The translations under genes were made by a program, and so were the position numbers. Shown here in pieces: positions 28,818 to 35,829 of a DNA stretch of 35,829 nucleotides. Within the stretch, counting starts at the first letter, position 1. The number at the start of each line of letters is the position of its first letter. A model generated the notes under the pieces. The model was given only the letters and a program-made list of their open reading frames with translations. It made no database searches and had not been told where the DNA came from. Source of the DNA: an uncultured Ruminococcus sp. (GTDB lineage Bacteria; Bacillota; Clostridia; Oscillospirales; Acutalibacteraceae); NCBI GenBank assembly GCA_902776375.1, contig CACYPV010000019.1:23210-59038 (forward strand). The letters run 5' to 3'.

Positions 28818-30261
28818 CCGCATTACTGCCGTAAAATTGAGTTATTTGCGTTTTTCTGTTGAGCAATTCGTCAAATCTGTCTATATATTCATATGGGTAT
28901 TTAAAATTAAATATCCGCGTCAGATAGTCTGTTCCGTATCTTTTGAGCTTTGTAACGCCGCCTGAGCCGCACGCGAGGATGGTATGCGTCTCGTCCATTA
29001 CGTAAACGTTGTAAAGGCTTTCATAGCCGCGCTTTGACCAGCCGACGTTTTCAAGGTTGCCCACCATGCGCGTCTGGCGGTAGAGGTAATACGGGATGTA
29101 ATCGAGCGACAAAAGCGACTGCCGCGCGTAGTCCTGCATAGCGCGAGCGGCAAGCGCCTCGTCACGATTCAGGGTTTTTCCCTCGGTGGTGAGGTTAGCG
29201 GCGCGCTTCATGCACAGGGTGTGCACTGTGACGCACTCGGCGCCAAGCCCCGTCACGGTGTCGAGTGAACGCTTGAAGCTGTCGACCGTGTCGGTGGGAA
29301 GCCCCGCTATGAGGTCGGTGTTGATGTTCTTGAAGCCGCAGCGGCGCGCAAGCTCAAACGCCTGCAAAAACTGCTCCGCCGTATGCTTTCTGCCGATAGC
29401 CTGAAGCACGCTATCGCTTAGGGTCTGCGGATTTATGCTGATACGGTCAACATTATTTTCTTTTAGAGAAATAAGTTTATCTTCGGTTATGGTGTCGGGT
29501 CTGCCGGCTTCGACCGTGAACTCGCGGCAGGTGGACATATCGAAGCTTTTGTTAACCGTGCATAGCACCATGTCCAACTGCTCCGCGCTCAGAGTAGTGG
29601 GCGTGCCGCCGCCGAAGTACACGCTTTCGAGCCTCAGCCCGAGGTTTTTTACGATCTCGGCGGTCGCCTTGATCTCCTCACAAAGCAGGGCTGTGTACGG
29701 CTCAACGAGCTTCTTCGCCCTCTCGACCGAGGACATCACAAAGGAGCAATAGCTGCAGCGCGACGGACAGAACGGGATACCGACGTACAGGCTGAACGAC
29801 TCGGGGCGCGACAGCGAGATGATCCTGCGCTCGTTTTCTTCGGTCATTTGCGCCAGCTCAACGCGCCCGCGGCTTACAAAATACTCGTGCAAAAACCTGC
29901 GCTGTGCCTCTTCCCCGCCCTTTTCGGAGGTTATTTTGCGAAAGAGCTTTATGGGACGAACGCCTGTTAGCAGCCCCCAAGGCTGGCGGATATCGCAGTA
30001 ACGCGAGAGGGCTTTATAAACCAGCTGCACCGTGGCAAGCTCATTTTCGGAATTACTCTCGGTTTTATCGGCAAAATGCTCCTCGCAAAAGCTGCCGAGC
30101 TTTACGCGTACCGTTATCTTATCGCCGAGCTCCGTATAGATGAACGGTTCCTCGACAGTTGAAAACTCTTTGTATACATTAATTTTCTCATTTGGAAAAA
30201 AGAGCCGCGCAAGGTTTTCAAGCTCAAACCAAAAGGTATTGTTTTTAACGTAAAGGTTCAT
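28795..30261 (-). CDS. hemZ: radical SAM coproporphyrinogen dehydrogenase-like protein HemZ
   Basis: The 488-residue protein has an N-terminal HemZ-specific region (about 1-160) and a radical SAM domain with CPSRCSYC (CX3CX2C) followed by YFGGGTPTTLS and the family segments RISINPQTL and GLPTD. HemZ is an oxygen-independent coproporphyrinogen III oxidase paralogue; in anaerobes its true substrate is uncertain. It starts one base after the MBL hydrolase stop, in the conserved relA-dtd-MBL-hemZ order. Confidence 0.92.
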   Translation of the reverse strand: MNLYVKNNTFWFELENLARLFFPNEKINVYKEFSTVEEPFIYTELGDKITVRVKLGSFCEEHFADKTESNSENELATVQLVYKALSRYCDIRQPWGLLTGVRPIKLFRKITSEKGGEEAQRRFLHEYFVSRGRVELAQMTEENERRIISLSRPESFSLYVGIPFCPSRCSYCSFVMSSVERAKKLVEPYTALLCEEIKATAEIVKNLGLRLESVYFGGGTPTTLSAEQLDMVLCTVNKSFDMSTCREFTVEAGRPDTITEDKLISLKENNVDRISINPQTLSDSVLQAIGRKHTAEQFLQAFELARRCGFKNINTDLIAGLPTDTVDSFKRSLDTVTGLGAECVTVHTLCMKRAANLTTEGKTLNRDEALAARAMQDYARQSLLSLDYIPYYLYRQTRMVGNLENVGWSKRGYESLYNVYVMDETHTILACGSGGVTKLKRYGTDYLTRIFNFKYPYEYIDRFDELLNRKTQITQFYGSNAVDYSAQP

Positions 30262-30262
30262 C

Positions 30263-30889
30263 CTACAGCCGCCTCATAAGGGGATTGTATTTCCGCTCGT
30301 GCTCTAGGGAGGTGAGCGGACCGTGCCCGGGGATGATGGTGTAATCGCCCTCGAGCTCCTTGACGCGCTTGAGCGACTTTATCATCTCATTATCGTCGCC
30401 CGTCGGAAGGTCTGTTCTGCCGTAGGACTCACAGAAAATCAGGTCGCCCGCAATGATGATATCGTCAAAAATAAAGATACCGCAGCCTGAGGTGTGGCCG
30501 GGAGTGTAGAGATATTTTATCTCGGTATCGCCGAGGCGGAAGGTATCGCCGTCCTCGAGCAGGATATCCGCCTTAAAGGGCTTGTACGGTATCCTGTGCT
30601 CCCTTGTGCCGTTGATGTAGGTGTCGCTGAGGAAAATATCATTATGGCTGCCCGTGACGACCTTCGCGCCGTATTTGTCGGCGAGCTGTTTGGCGTAGCA
30701 AATGTGGTCGTAGTGACCGTGGGTCAGCAGCACATATTCCAGCTTGCCGCCGTCATTCTCTATTTGCAGCTCGAGCTGCTTTGAACACTCGCCGGGGTCG
30801 CTGACAGCCGCTTTGCCGGTTGCCTCGTCGACGAGGTAGCAGCAGTTGGTGTCGAGCATGGTAACGGGATAAATCTGAATTTTTATCAT
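30263..30889 (-). CDS. MBL-fold hydrolase (glyoxalase II-like)
   Basis: The 208-residue protein has the metal-binding LLTHGHYDHI motif, TPGHTSGCG, IAGDLIF and IIPGHGPLT, giving the seven-ligand dinuclear zinc site. It belongs to the YcbL/glyoxalase II-like group; thioester hydrolysis is likely but unproven. Overlaps dtd by ATGA. Confidence 0.88.
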   Translation of the reverse strand: MIKIQIYPVTMLDTNCCYLVDEATGKAAVSDPGECSKQLELQIENDGGKLEYVLLTHGHYDHICYAKQLADKYGAKVVTGSHNDIFLSDTYINGTREHRIPYKPFKADILLEDGDTFRLGDTEIKYLYTPGHTSGCGIFIFDDIIIAGDLIFCESYGRTDLPTGDDNEMIKSLKRVKELEGDYTIIPGHGPLTSLEHERKYNPLMRRL

Positions 30890-31341
30890 CTTTTCAAATC
30901 CTTTGAATCAATATCTATCGTAACAGGTCCGTCGTTTACAAGACTTACCTGCATGTCGGCGCCGAATACTCCCTGCGCCACTTTTTTTACGCCGTCGGTT
31001 CTGAGACGCTCGCAGAAAAACTCATACAGCGGCTCGGCTGTTTCGGGGCGCGCCGCCTTGATAAAGCTGGGGCGTCTGCCGTGCGAGCAGTCGGCGCACA
31101 GCGTAAAATTTGAGATAACAAGCACCTCGCCGCCGATATCGGCAAGCGAGAGATTCATTTTGTCGTTTTCATCGGTGAACACGCGCAGACCTGATATCTT
31201 ATCGGCAAGGACGGTCGCCTCTTTCTGATCGTCGCCGTCGGCAACGCCGAGCAGGATCAAAAAGCCCTGACCGATCTCACCGGCAACTTCGCCGTCTATC
31301 GATACCGAGGCGCGTGAAACGCGTTGAAGGATAGCTTTCAT
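30886..31341 (-). CDS. dtd: D-aminoacyl-tRNA deacylase
   Basis: The 151-residue protein begins MKAILQRVSRASVSIDGEV and contains GFLILLGVADGD, ISNFTLCAD (SQFTLYAD in most homologues) and NDGPVTIDIDS, the two active-site loops. It removes D-amino acids from tRNA. ATG at 31341 is chosen because AAAGGAG lies 6 nt upstream; the longer frame crosses a hairpin. Confidence 0.95.
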   Translation of the reverse strand: MKAILQRVSRASVSIDGEVAGEIGQGFLILLGVADGDDQKEATVLADKISGLRVFTDENDKMNLSLADIGGEVLVISNFTLCADCSHGRRPSFIKAARPETAEPLYEFFCERLRTDGVKKVAQGVFGADMQVSLVNDGPVTIDIDSKDLKR

Positions 31342-31357
31342 TTTTTCTCCTTTTTGG

Positions 31358-31418
31358 TGCGGAAAGCGGATGGTGAAGAGTATTATTATTCTAAAAAAGA
31401 ATAATTCCGCATTCCGCA
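31358..31418. repeat. nested inverted repeat between relA and dtd
   Basis: Outer arms TGCGGAAAGCGGA (31358-31370) and TCCGCATTCCGCA (31406-31418) pair at 12 of 13 positions. Inside, ATTATTCT and AGAATAAT form a second 8-bp stem. The right arm is itself a tandem of two ATTCCGC heptamers. Confidence 0.8.
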
Positions 31419-31423
31419 TTAAA

Positions 31424-33619
31424 CTAAACTCTCTTTATCTCATCTATTCCGTTGATGTCGGACAGTCTGGATATAACGCCCCTGAGGTGATCTCTGCCGG
31501 CGACGTCGATGGTTATGGTGACGATCGCCTTGCCGTCTTTGAGCTCACGGGAATTGAGCGTGTGGATAAAGATGTGCATGTTAGAGAGCTGGATGGTGAT
31601 GTCCGCCAGCAAGCCGGTGCGGTCTGCCGCGATAATCTGCAGCGTGCTGCGGAACGCCTCGCCCGCCTCGATCTCCCACCGTGCGGAGACCCAGCGCTCC
31701 GGTTCCTCACAGTCGTTGATATTCTTAGGCACGTTGGTGCAGTTGGTTTTATGGATGGAAACGCCGTAGCCGCGGGTGATATAGCCGATGATATCGTCGC
31801 CCGGGAGCGGATTGCAGCAGTTTGAGAACTTGATAAGCACGTCGTCGGTGCCCTCAACAATAACGCCCGAGGAAGCTTTTCTGCGCTTTACGGGAGCCTG
31901 AGGCACGGTGATCTGCTCGATGTCCTTCTCGTAGGTTTTCTGGTACTCCTCTTTTATGCGGGGCATGATCTTCCAAAGCTGGATGCCGCCGTAGCCCACC
32001 GCCGCGTAGAAGTCGTCGAGGGTGTTGTACTGCTTTTTCATGCTGATGTTACTGAAGAACTCAGCCATTTCATCATCGTTGAGGTTAATGCCCTGCCGCT
32101 TGAACTCGCGGTCTACTATCTGCTTGCCCTCGACGATGTTTTCGTCGCGCTTTTCGTGCTTGAACCACTGGCGTATCTTCGCCTTTGCCGAGGCAGTCTT
32201 GCAGATATCTATCCACGCGCGGTTGGGGTGCTCCTCTTTTTGCGTGATTATCTCGCAGATCTCGCCGTTTGAGAGCACGTGGTCTATAGGAACTATCCTG
32301 CCGTTTACCTTGGCGCCCACCATGCGGTGACCTACCTGCGTGTGTATCTGATACGCCAGATCGATAGGCGTTGAGCCGCGCGCAAGGCTTATGACGTCGC
32401 GCTTCGGGGTGAATACGTAAACGTCGTTTTCGCCCAGATCGTTGCGGATATTGCGCGCTATGTCGGTGGCGTCCTCCGTTTCGAGCTGATCAAGGATCAT
32501 GCGCTTGACCTTCTCGATATTCTGATTGACCAAATCGTCGTTCTTGCCGCCCTCGGTCATGCCGAGCTTGTACTTCCAGTGCGCCGCGATTCCGTATTCG
32601 GCGGTGTAGTGCATTTCCCAGGTGCGTATCTGCACCTCAAAGGGTATAGCGTTTTTGTCGAGAACGGTGGTGTGCAGGCTGCGGTACATGTTCTGCTTGG
32701 GCATGGAGATATAGTCCTTGAAGCGGTTCGGGATGGGCTTGAATATATCGTGCACAACGCCCAAAACGTTGTAGCAGTCGGAAACATTGTCTACGATGAC
32801 GCGCACCGCGAAAACGTCGAAGATATCTTCCATGCTCTGGTTGCGCATGATCGTCTTGCGGTAAATGCTGTTTATGCTCTTCACGCGGCCGCTGATGTAG
32901 ACGTTCGGGATGGTGTCCTTTGTCTTTTCAAGGATCTGCTCCTTGATGGATTCGATAAACTTCGCCCTGCCCTCCTCGTTGAGCATCAGCGCCTGTTCTA
33001 TCTCGTTGTAGCCTACAGGGTCAAGGTATTGCAGCGAGCGATCCTCCAGCTCCTCCTTGACTCTTTTGATACCGAGGCGGTGCGCTATCGGCGCGTAGAC
33101 CTGCATATTCTCAACCGATTTGTCGCGTCGCTTCTGCTCCGGCATACAGTCCATGGTGCGCATATTGTGCAGGCGGTCGGCGAGCTTGATGATGATAACC
33201 CGGATATCCTCGGACATGGCGATGAGCATTTTGCGGATGTTCTCCGCCTGCTGCTCCTCGCGTGTGGAGTAAGGTATTTTAGAAAGCTTTGTAACGCCGT
33301 CGATAAGCTTCGCCACGTCGTCGTCAAACAATCTGCGTATCTCGCCGAGCTTGACGGGAGTGTCCTCAACTACGTCATGCAGCAGGGCGGCGCAGATGCT
33401 GTCGGTATCCAAGCCGAGCTCCGCGACGATGCAGGCGACCGAGGTGGGATGAAGGATGTACGGGATACCCGACACCCTGCGCTGGTCGCCGTGTGATTTT
33501 TCCGCGAATTTGTAAGCGGCTTCTATTTTGTCCAGATCATAGGAGTTTTCCGAGCGGGACAAAATGCCCTGCAGCTCAGTGAAATCCTGATAGTGAGCTA
33601 TGTTGGAAAATCTGCTCAT
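31424..33619 (-). CDS. relA: bifunctional (p)ppGpp synthetase/hydrolase
   Basis: The 731-residue protein has an N-terminal HD hydrolase (RRVSGIPYILHP, LLHDVVEDT), a synthetase domain (RVKSINSIYRK, NRFKDYISMPKQNMYRSLHT), a TGS domain (DVYVFTPKRDVISL), a zinc-finger/helical region (CCNPLPGDDIIGY) and a C-terminal ACT domain. The RFKD motif marks bifunctional Rel enzymes rather than EXDD synthetase-only RelA. Its start overlaps the recJ stop (ATGA). It is the stringent-response regulator. Confidence 0.97.
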   Translation of the reverse strand: MSRFSNIAHYQDFTELQGILSRSENSYDLDKIEAAYKFAEKSHGDQRRVSGIPYILHPTSVACIVAELGLDTDSICAALLHDVVEDTPVKLGEIRRLFDDDVAKLIDGVTKLSKIPYSTREEQQAENIRKMLIAMSEDIRVIIIKLADRLHNMRTMDCMPEQKRRDKSVENMQVYAPIAHRLGIKRVKEELEDRSLQYLDPVGYNEIEQALMLNEEGRAKFIESIKEQILEKTKDTIPNVYISGRVKSINSIYRKTIMRNQSMEDIFDVFAVRVIVDNVSDCYNVLGVVHDIFKPIPNRFKDYISMPKQNMYRSLHTTVLDKNAIPFEVQIRTWEMHYTAEYGIAAHWKYKLGMTEGGKNDDLVNQNIEKVKRMILDQLETEDATDIARNIRNDLGENDVYVFTPKRDVISLARGSTPIDLAYQIHTQVGHRMVGAKVNGRIVPIDHVLSNGEICEIITQKEEHPNRAWIDICKTASAKAKIRQWFKHEKRDENIVEGKQIVDREFKRQGINLNDDEMAEFFSNISMKKQYNTLDDFYAAVGYGGIQLWKIMPRIKEEYQKTYEKDIEQITVPQAPVKRRKASSGVIVEGTDDVLIKFSNCCNPLPGDDIIGYITRGYGVSIHKTNCTNVPKNINDCEEPERWVSARWEIEAGEAFRSTLQIIAADRTGLLADITIQLSNMHIFIHTLNSRELKDGKAIVTITIDVAGRDHLRGVISRLSDINGIDEIKRV

Positions 33620-35658
33620 CGTGTTACCTCTCTAAGCTTTCTTATTATTGACGCCGATTCAAGATCGACCTTGCCGAAGACATTTTTGAGAGTGATTTTG
33701 CTGCGTTTCAGACCCTCGTGTATCTCTATAAGCCCGAGCTCGTTCATGGCTTCAAGCGCTGAGCGTATCTTGCCGTAAGAAAGGCGGTAGCCGAGCTTGC
33801 CGGGCAAGGTCTCGATTCTGTAGTGATAGCCGCCTTTCTCGCGAAGATAACGGTAAAGCTGGGCGAAGTCATCTCTTTCGGGCAGGATGCTCAAAAGCTG
33901 GGTGCGGCTGAGCATGCTTCCTCTGCAAAAGGCTTCAAATATCCGTCCGCTCGCAAGGATGCGCCTGGGGTCGTCGTCGTGCGCCTTGACGTCCTTGATA
34001 ACGACCGAAACGCTTTTGCTGCCGTTGTATTCATTTAACTCCAGCGTTGCGGCGATATCCAGCAAGGCGCCTTTTTCGTAGGGGAATTCGTGGGTAGAGG
34101 TGAAAAACAGCATTGCCGAAAGGGTCACGCCTCCCCTTGACAGCACAAGGCGAAGGTGTTTATTGTTCGTTAAAGGAATTATATTGGTAAGTAACATATT
34201 GTAAAAGCCGAATAAAGGCGTGGGATTACCGGCTCCGTAGGGCTGCAAAACAGCAAGCTCCGACACAAGCTCTGCAGAGATCAGCGCGGGATTGAGCTTA
34301 CAGGCTATTTTTAATGTATCGAACGGCATTTCCACCGAGTCGGCGTACTCGTTTATTCTTTTACGGAATAATTCGATGTTGTCGGAGTTCATTGAAAGCC
34401 CGACAGCCATCGGATGTCCGCCGTAATGGGTCAGCAGATCGGCGCAGGCGGCGACGGCGTCGCAGAGCGCGAAGCCATCTATGCTCCTGCCTGAGCCCTT
34501 TGCAAGCTCTCCGTCGCGTGTGATGATGATAGAAGGCTTGCCGTAAATATCCTTTATTCGCGAGGCGACTATGCCGACAACGCCTTGGTGCCAGCCCTCG
34601 CCGTCGATAACAATGATCTTATCGAGGACGCGCGACGGATTGCGCGTGATCTCCTCGTCGATCTTTTGGATGATATCCTTTTCTATCTGCTGGCGCTCGG
34701 TGTTGTCGTTACCCATTGCCTGAGCGATCTTATTCGCCTCAGCCATGTTCTCGGTAAGGAGCAGGTCTACCGACTTGCCCGAGAGCCCCAGCCTGCCTAC
34801 GGCGTTTATCCTGGGCACCAGCGTGAACGAAACGTTGCCCGCTGTGAGCTGCTTGCCCTCGAGCCCCGAGTTCTTTATCAGCGCGTGAATACCCGCGCGG
34901 TCGGTGTTCATCAGGCTTTGCAGTCCGCGTTTGACAAAAACCCTGTTCTCGCCGCGCAGGTCGACTATATCGCCTATGGTGCCGATGCTGAGCAGGTCGG
35001 CGTAGTTGTCGAGCAGCGAATCCACGTCGCAGTATTCTCCCTCGAGCGCCATTATCAGCTTAAAGGCTACGCCCACGCCCGAAAGCTGCTTGAAGCGGCT
35101 GGGGCAGTCGGGACGGTGCAGATCGACCACGGCGCAGGCGTCGGGAAGCTCGCCGAGCGGCATATGGTGATCGGTCACGACGGTATCTATGCCTAAGCTT
35201 TTCGCGTGGCGGATTTCCTCGATAGCCGCGACTCCGTTGTCGACGGTCACTATGAGGTTTACCCCTTTTTGGTGAAGCGCGTCGATGGCGGCGGTGTTCA
35301 TGCCGTAGCCCTCGGTCTCGCGCGAGGGAATGTAATACATAACGTTTGCGCCGACCGCCTCGAGATACGAATAAAGCAGAGCGGTCGAGGTAACGCCGTC
35401 GGCGTCGTAGTCGCCGTAAACGCAAATGAACTCGTCGTTGTCTATAGCCGAACGGACGCGCTCGCAAGCCTTGTCCATGTCCTTTATCTCAAAGGGAGAG
35501 GCTATGCGGCTGTCGTTATTCAGGAAGTCGTCTATCTCTTCAAAAGTGGTGATATTTCTGATTTGGAGCAACATCGCGATGATGCCCGGCAGTTTATAAT
35601 TTGTCTGGATGCTCGTCGCTTCGCCCTTATCAAGCGGGGCTACTGTCCAAAGCTTCAC
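33616..35658 (-). CDS. recJ: single-stranded-DNA-specific exonuclease RecJ
   Basis: The 680-residue protein has the DHH phosphoesterase motifs DYDADGVTS, VTVDNGVAA and VVTDHHMPLG, then a DHHA1 domain with GSGRSIDGF, an OB-like domain, and a C-terminal extension with a winged-helix-like stretch. It is a 5'-3' exonuclease in repair. GTG start with GGAAG 7 nt upstream. It directly precedes relA; the apt gene found between them in many Firmicutes is absent. Confidence 0.95.
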   Translation of the reverse strand: MKLWTVAPLDKGEATSIQTNYKLPGIIAMLLQIRNITTFEEIDDFLNNDSRIASPFEIKDMDKACERVRSAIDNDEFICVYGDYDADGVTSTALLYSYLEAVGANVMYYIPSRETEGYGMNTAAIDALHQKGVNLIVTVDNGVAAIEEIRHAKSLGIDTVVTDHHMPLGELPDACAVVDLHRPDCPSRFKQLSGVGVAFKLIMALEGEYCDVDSLLDNYADLLSIGTIGDIVDLRGENRVFVKRGLQSLMNTDRAGIHALIKNSGLEGKQLTAGNVSFTLVPRINAVGRLGLSGKSVDLLLTENMAEANKIAQAMGNDNTERQQIEKDIIQKIDEEITRNPSRVLDKIIVIDGEGWHQGVVGIVASRIKDIYGKPSIIITRDGELAKGSGRSIDGFALCDAVAACADLLTHYGGHPMAVGLSMNSDNIELFRKRINEYADSVEMPFDTLKIACKLNPALISAELVSELAVLQPYGAGNPTPLFGFYNMLLTNIIPLTNNKHLRLVLSRGGVTLSAMLFFTSTHEFPYEKGALLDIAATLELNEYNGSKSVSVVIKDVKAHDDDPRRILASGRIFEAFCRGSMLSRTQLLSILPERDDFAQLYRYLREKGGYHYRIETLPGKLGYRLSYGKIRSALEAMNELGLIEIHEGLKRSKITLKNVFGKVDLESASIIRKLREVTR

Positions 35659-35677
35659 TGTGTCGCTTCCTTTCTTT

Positions 35678-35735
35678 TAGGTACTAGGTATTAGGTATTA
35701 GTGGTTAGTGGCTAGTGGTTAGTGGTTAGTGAGTT
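35678..35735 (+). repeat. TAGNNNN heptamer array, locus 9 (TAGTGGT type)
   Basis: Eight TAG words occur at exact 7-bp spacing (35678, 35685, 35692, 35699, 35706, 35713, 35720, 35727), mostly as TAGGTAT and TAGTGGT. It lies 20 bp upstream of recJ. Confidence 0.85.
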
Positions 35736-35739
35736 ATAA

Positions 35740-35829
35740 ACTATACCCCATAAAATGGACACGTGAAATTTAGGAAAAGCAGCCGACGTCCCCGAGAAAC
35801 GGACAGGGCGGAAAAGCTGAAACCCCTAA
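35740..35829. other. right edge, unassigned
   Basis: The sequence ACTATACCCCATAAAATGGACA (read in two parts, 35748-35761 and onward) recalls the ends of some IS3-family elements (a C-run flanked by AT and TGGACA). No transposase frame is present in the remaining 70 bp. A minus-strand TATAGT here could serve recJ but lacks a -35. Confidence 0.25.

Noticed and set aside
32579-33496. 305-codon plus-strand open frame opposite relA
   Set aside because: It is antisense to conserved relA coding sequence, with no ribosome site or motif; an artefact of codon bias.

Overview
The window looks like a chromosomal segment of an anaerobic, endospore-forming Clostridia, most likely an Oscillospirales/Ruminococcaceae member. 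The evidence is threefold: many sporulation genes (gpr, spoIIP, dipicolinate synthase dpaAB, yabP, yabQ, a spoVB/yabM flippase); two secreted proteins ending in type I dockerins; and a Firmicutes-style yab cluster and recJ-relA-dtd-hemZ run. Species cannot be fixed from sequence alone. No rRNA, tRNA, CRISPR array, complete insertion sequence or prophage is visible.

Layout. 1-5.0 kb: a minus-strand operon of a heterodimeric ABC exporter, a ComEC-like metallo-beta-lactamase lipoprotein and a DUF3006 protein. 5.0-6.6 kb: two convergent genes (low-molecular-weight phosphatase and an HPr-kinase-like P-loop protein) enclosed by a 127-129 bp imperfect inverted repeat. 6.5-11.4 kb: trmO, rarA, glyA, dusB and a repeat-rich membrane protein, all minus. 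11.5-13.5 kb: spoIIP and gpr. 13.6-17.4 kb: a secreted papain-like protease with dockerin (+), a secreted CHAP/SH3/dockerin protein (-) and a lipoprotein (+). 17.5-18.9 kb: dpaAB behind a good sigma-K promoter candidate. 18.9-19.7 kb: a gene-free stretch that appears to encode two divergent small structured RNAs, followed by an SOS-like control region. 19.7-20.2 kb: a small two-gene unit with a sigma-70 region-4-like protein. 20.3-23.0 kb: HAD hydrolase, THUMP RNA methyltransferase, hpf. 23.1-28.1 kb: yabR-divIC-yabQ-yabP-rqcP-hup-mazG-spoVB (listed left to right; transcribed right to left). 28.2-35.7 kb: zinc-ribbon protein, hemZ, MBL hydrolase, dtd, relA, recJ.

The sporulation genes are spread over several transcription units with compartment-specific promoter candidates: sigma-E-like upstream of spoIIP and yabP (both with a 14-nt spacer) and sigma-K-like upstream of dpaA. 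Housekeeping genes use TTGNNN-N17-TATAAT promoters and are often joined by 4-bp ATGA/GTGA overlaps.

The most unusual features are non-coding. At nine intergenic sites there are tandem arrays of degenerate 7-bp units built on TAGNNNN (commonly TAGCATC or TAGCTTC). Four minus-strand genes (glyA, the THUMP methyltransferase, hpf, rqcP) end inside or exactly at such an array. The divergent small-RNA locus at 18.99-19.26 kb and the inverted duplication around the phosphatase/kinase-like pair are the other main candidates for undescribed biology. All function calls are from reading the sequence; no database search was possible.
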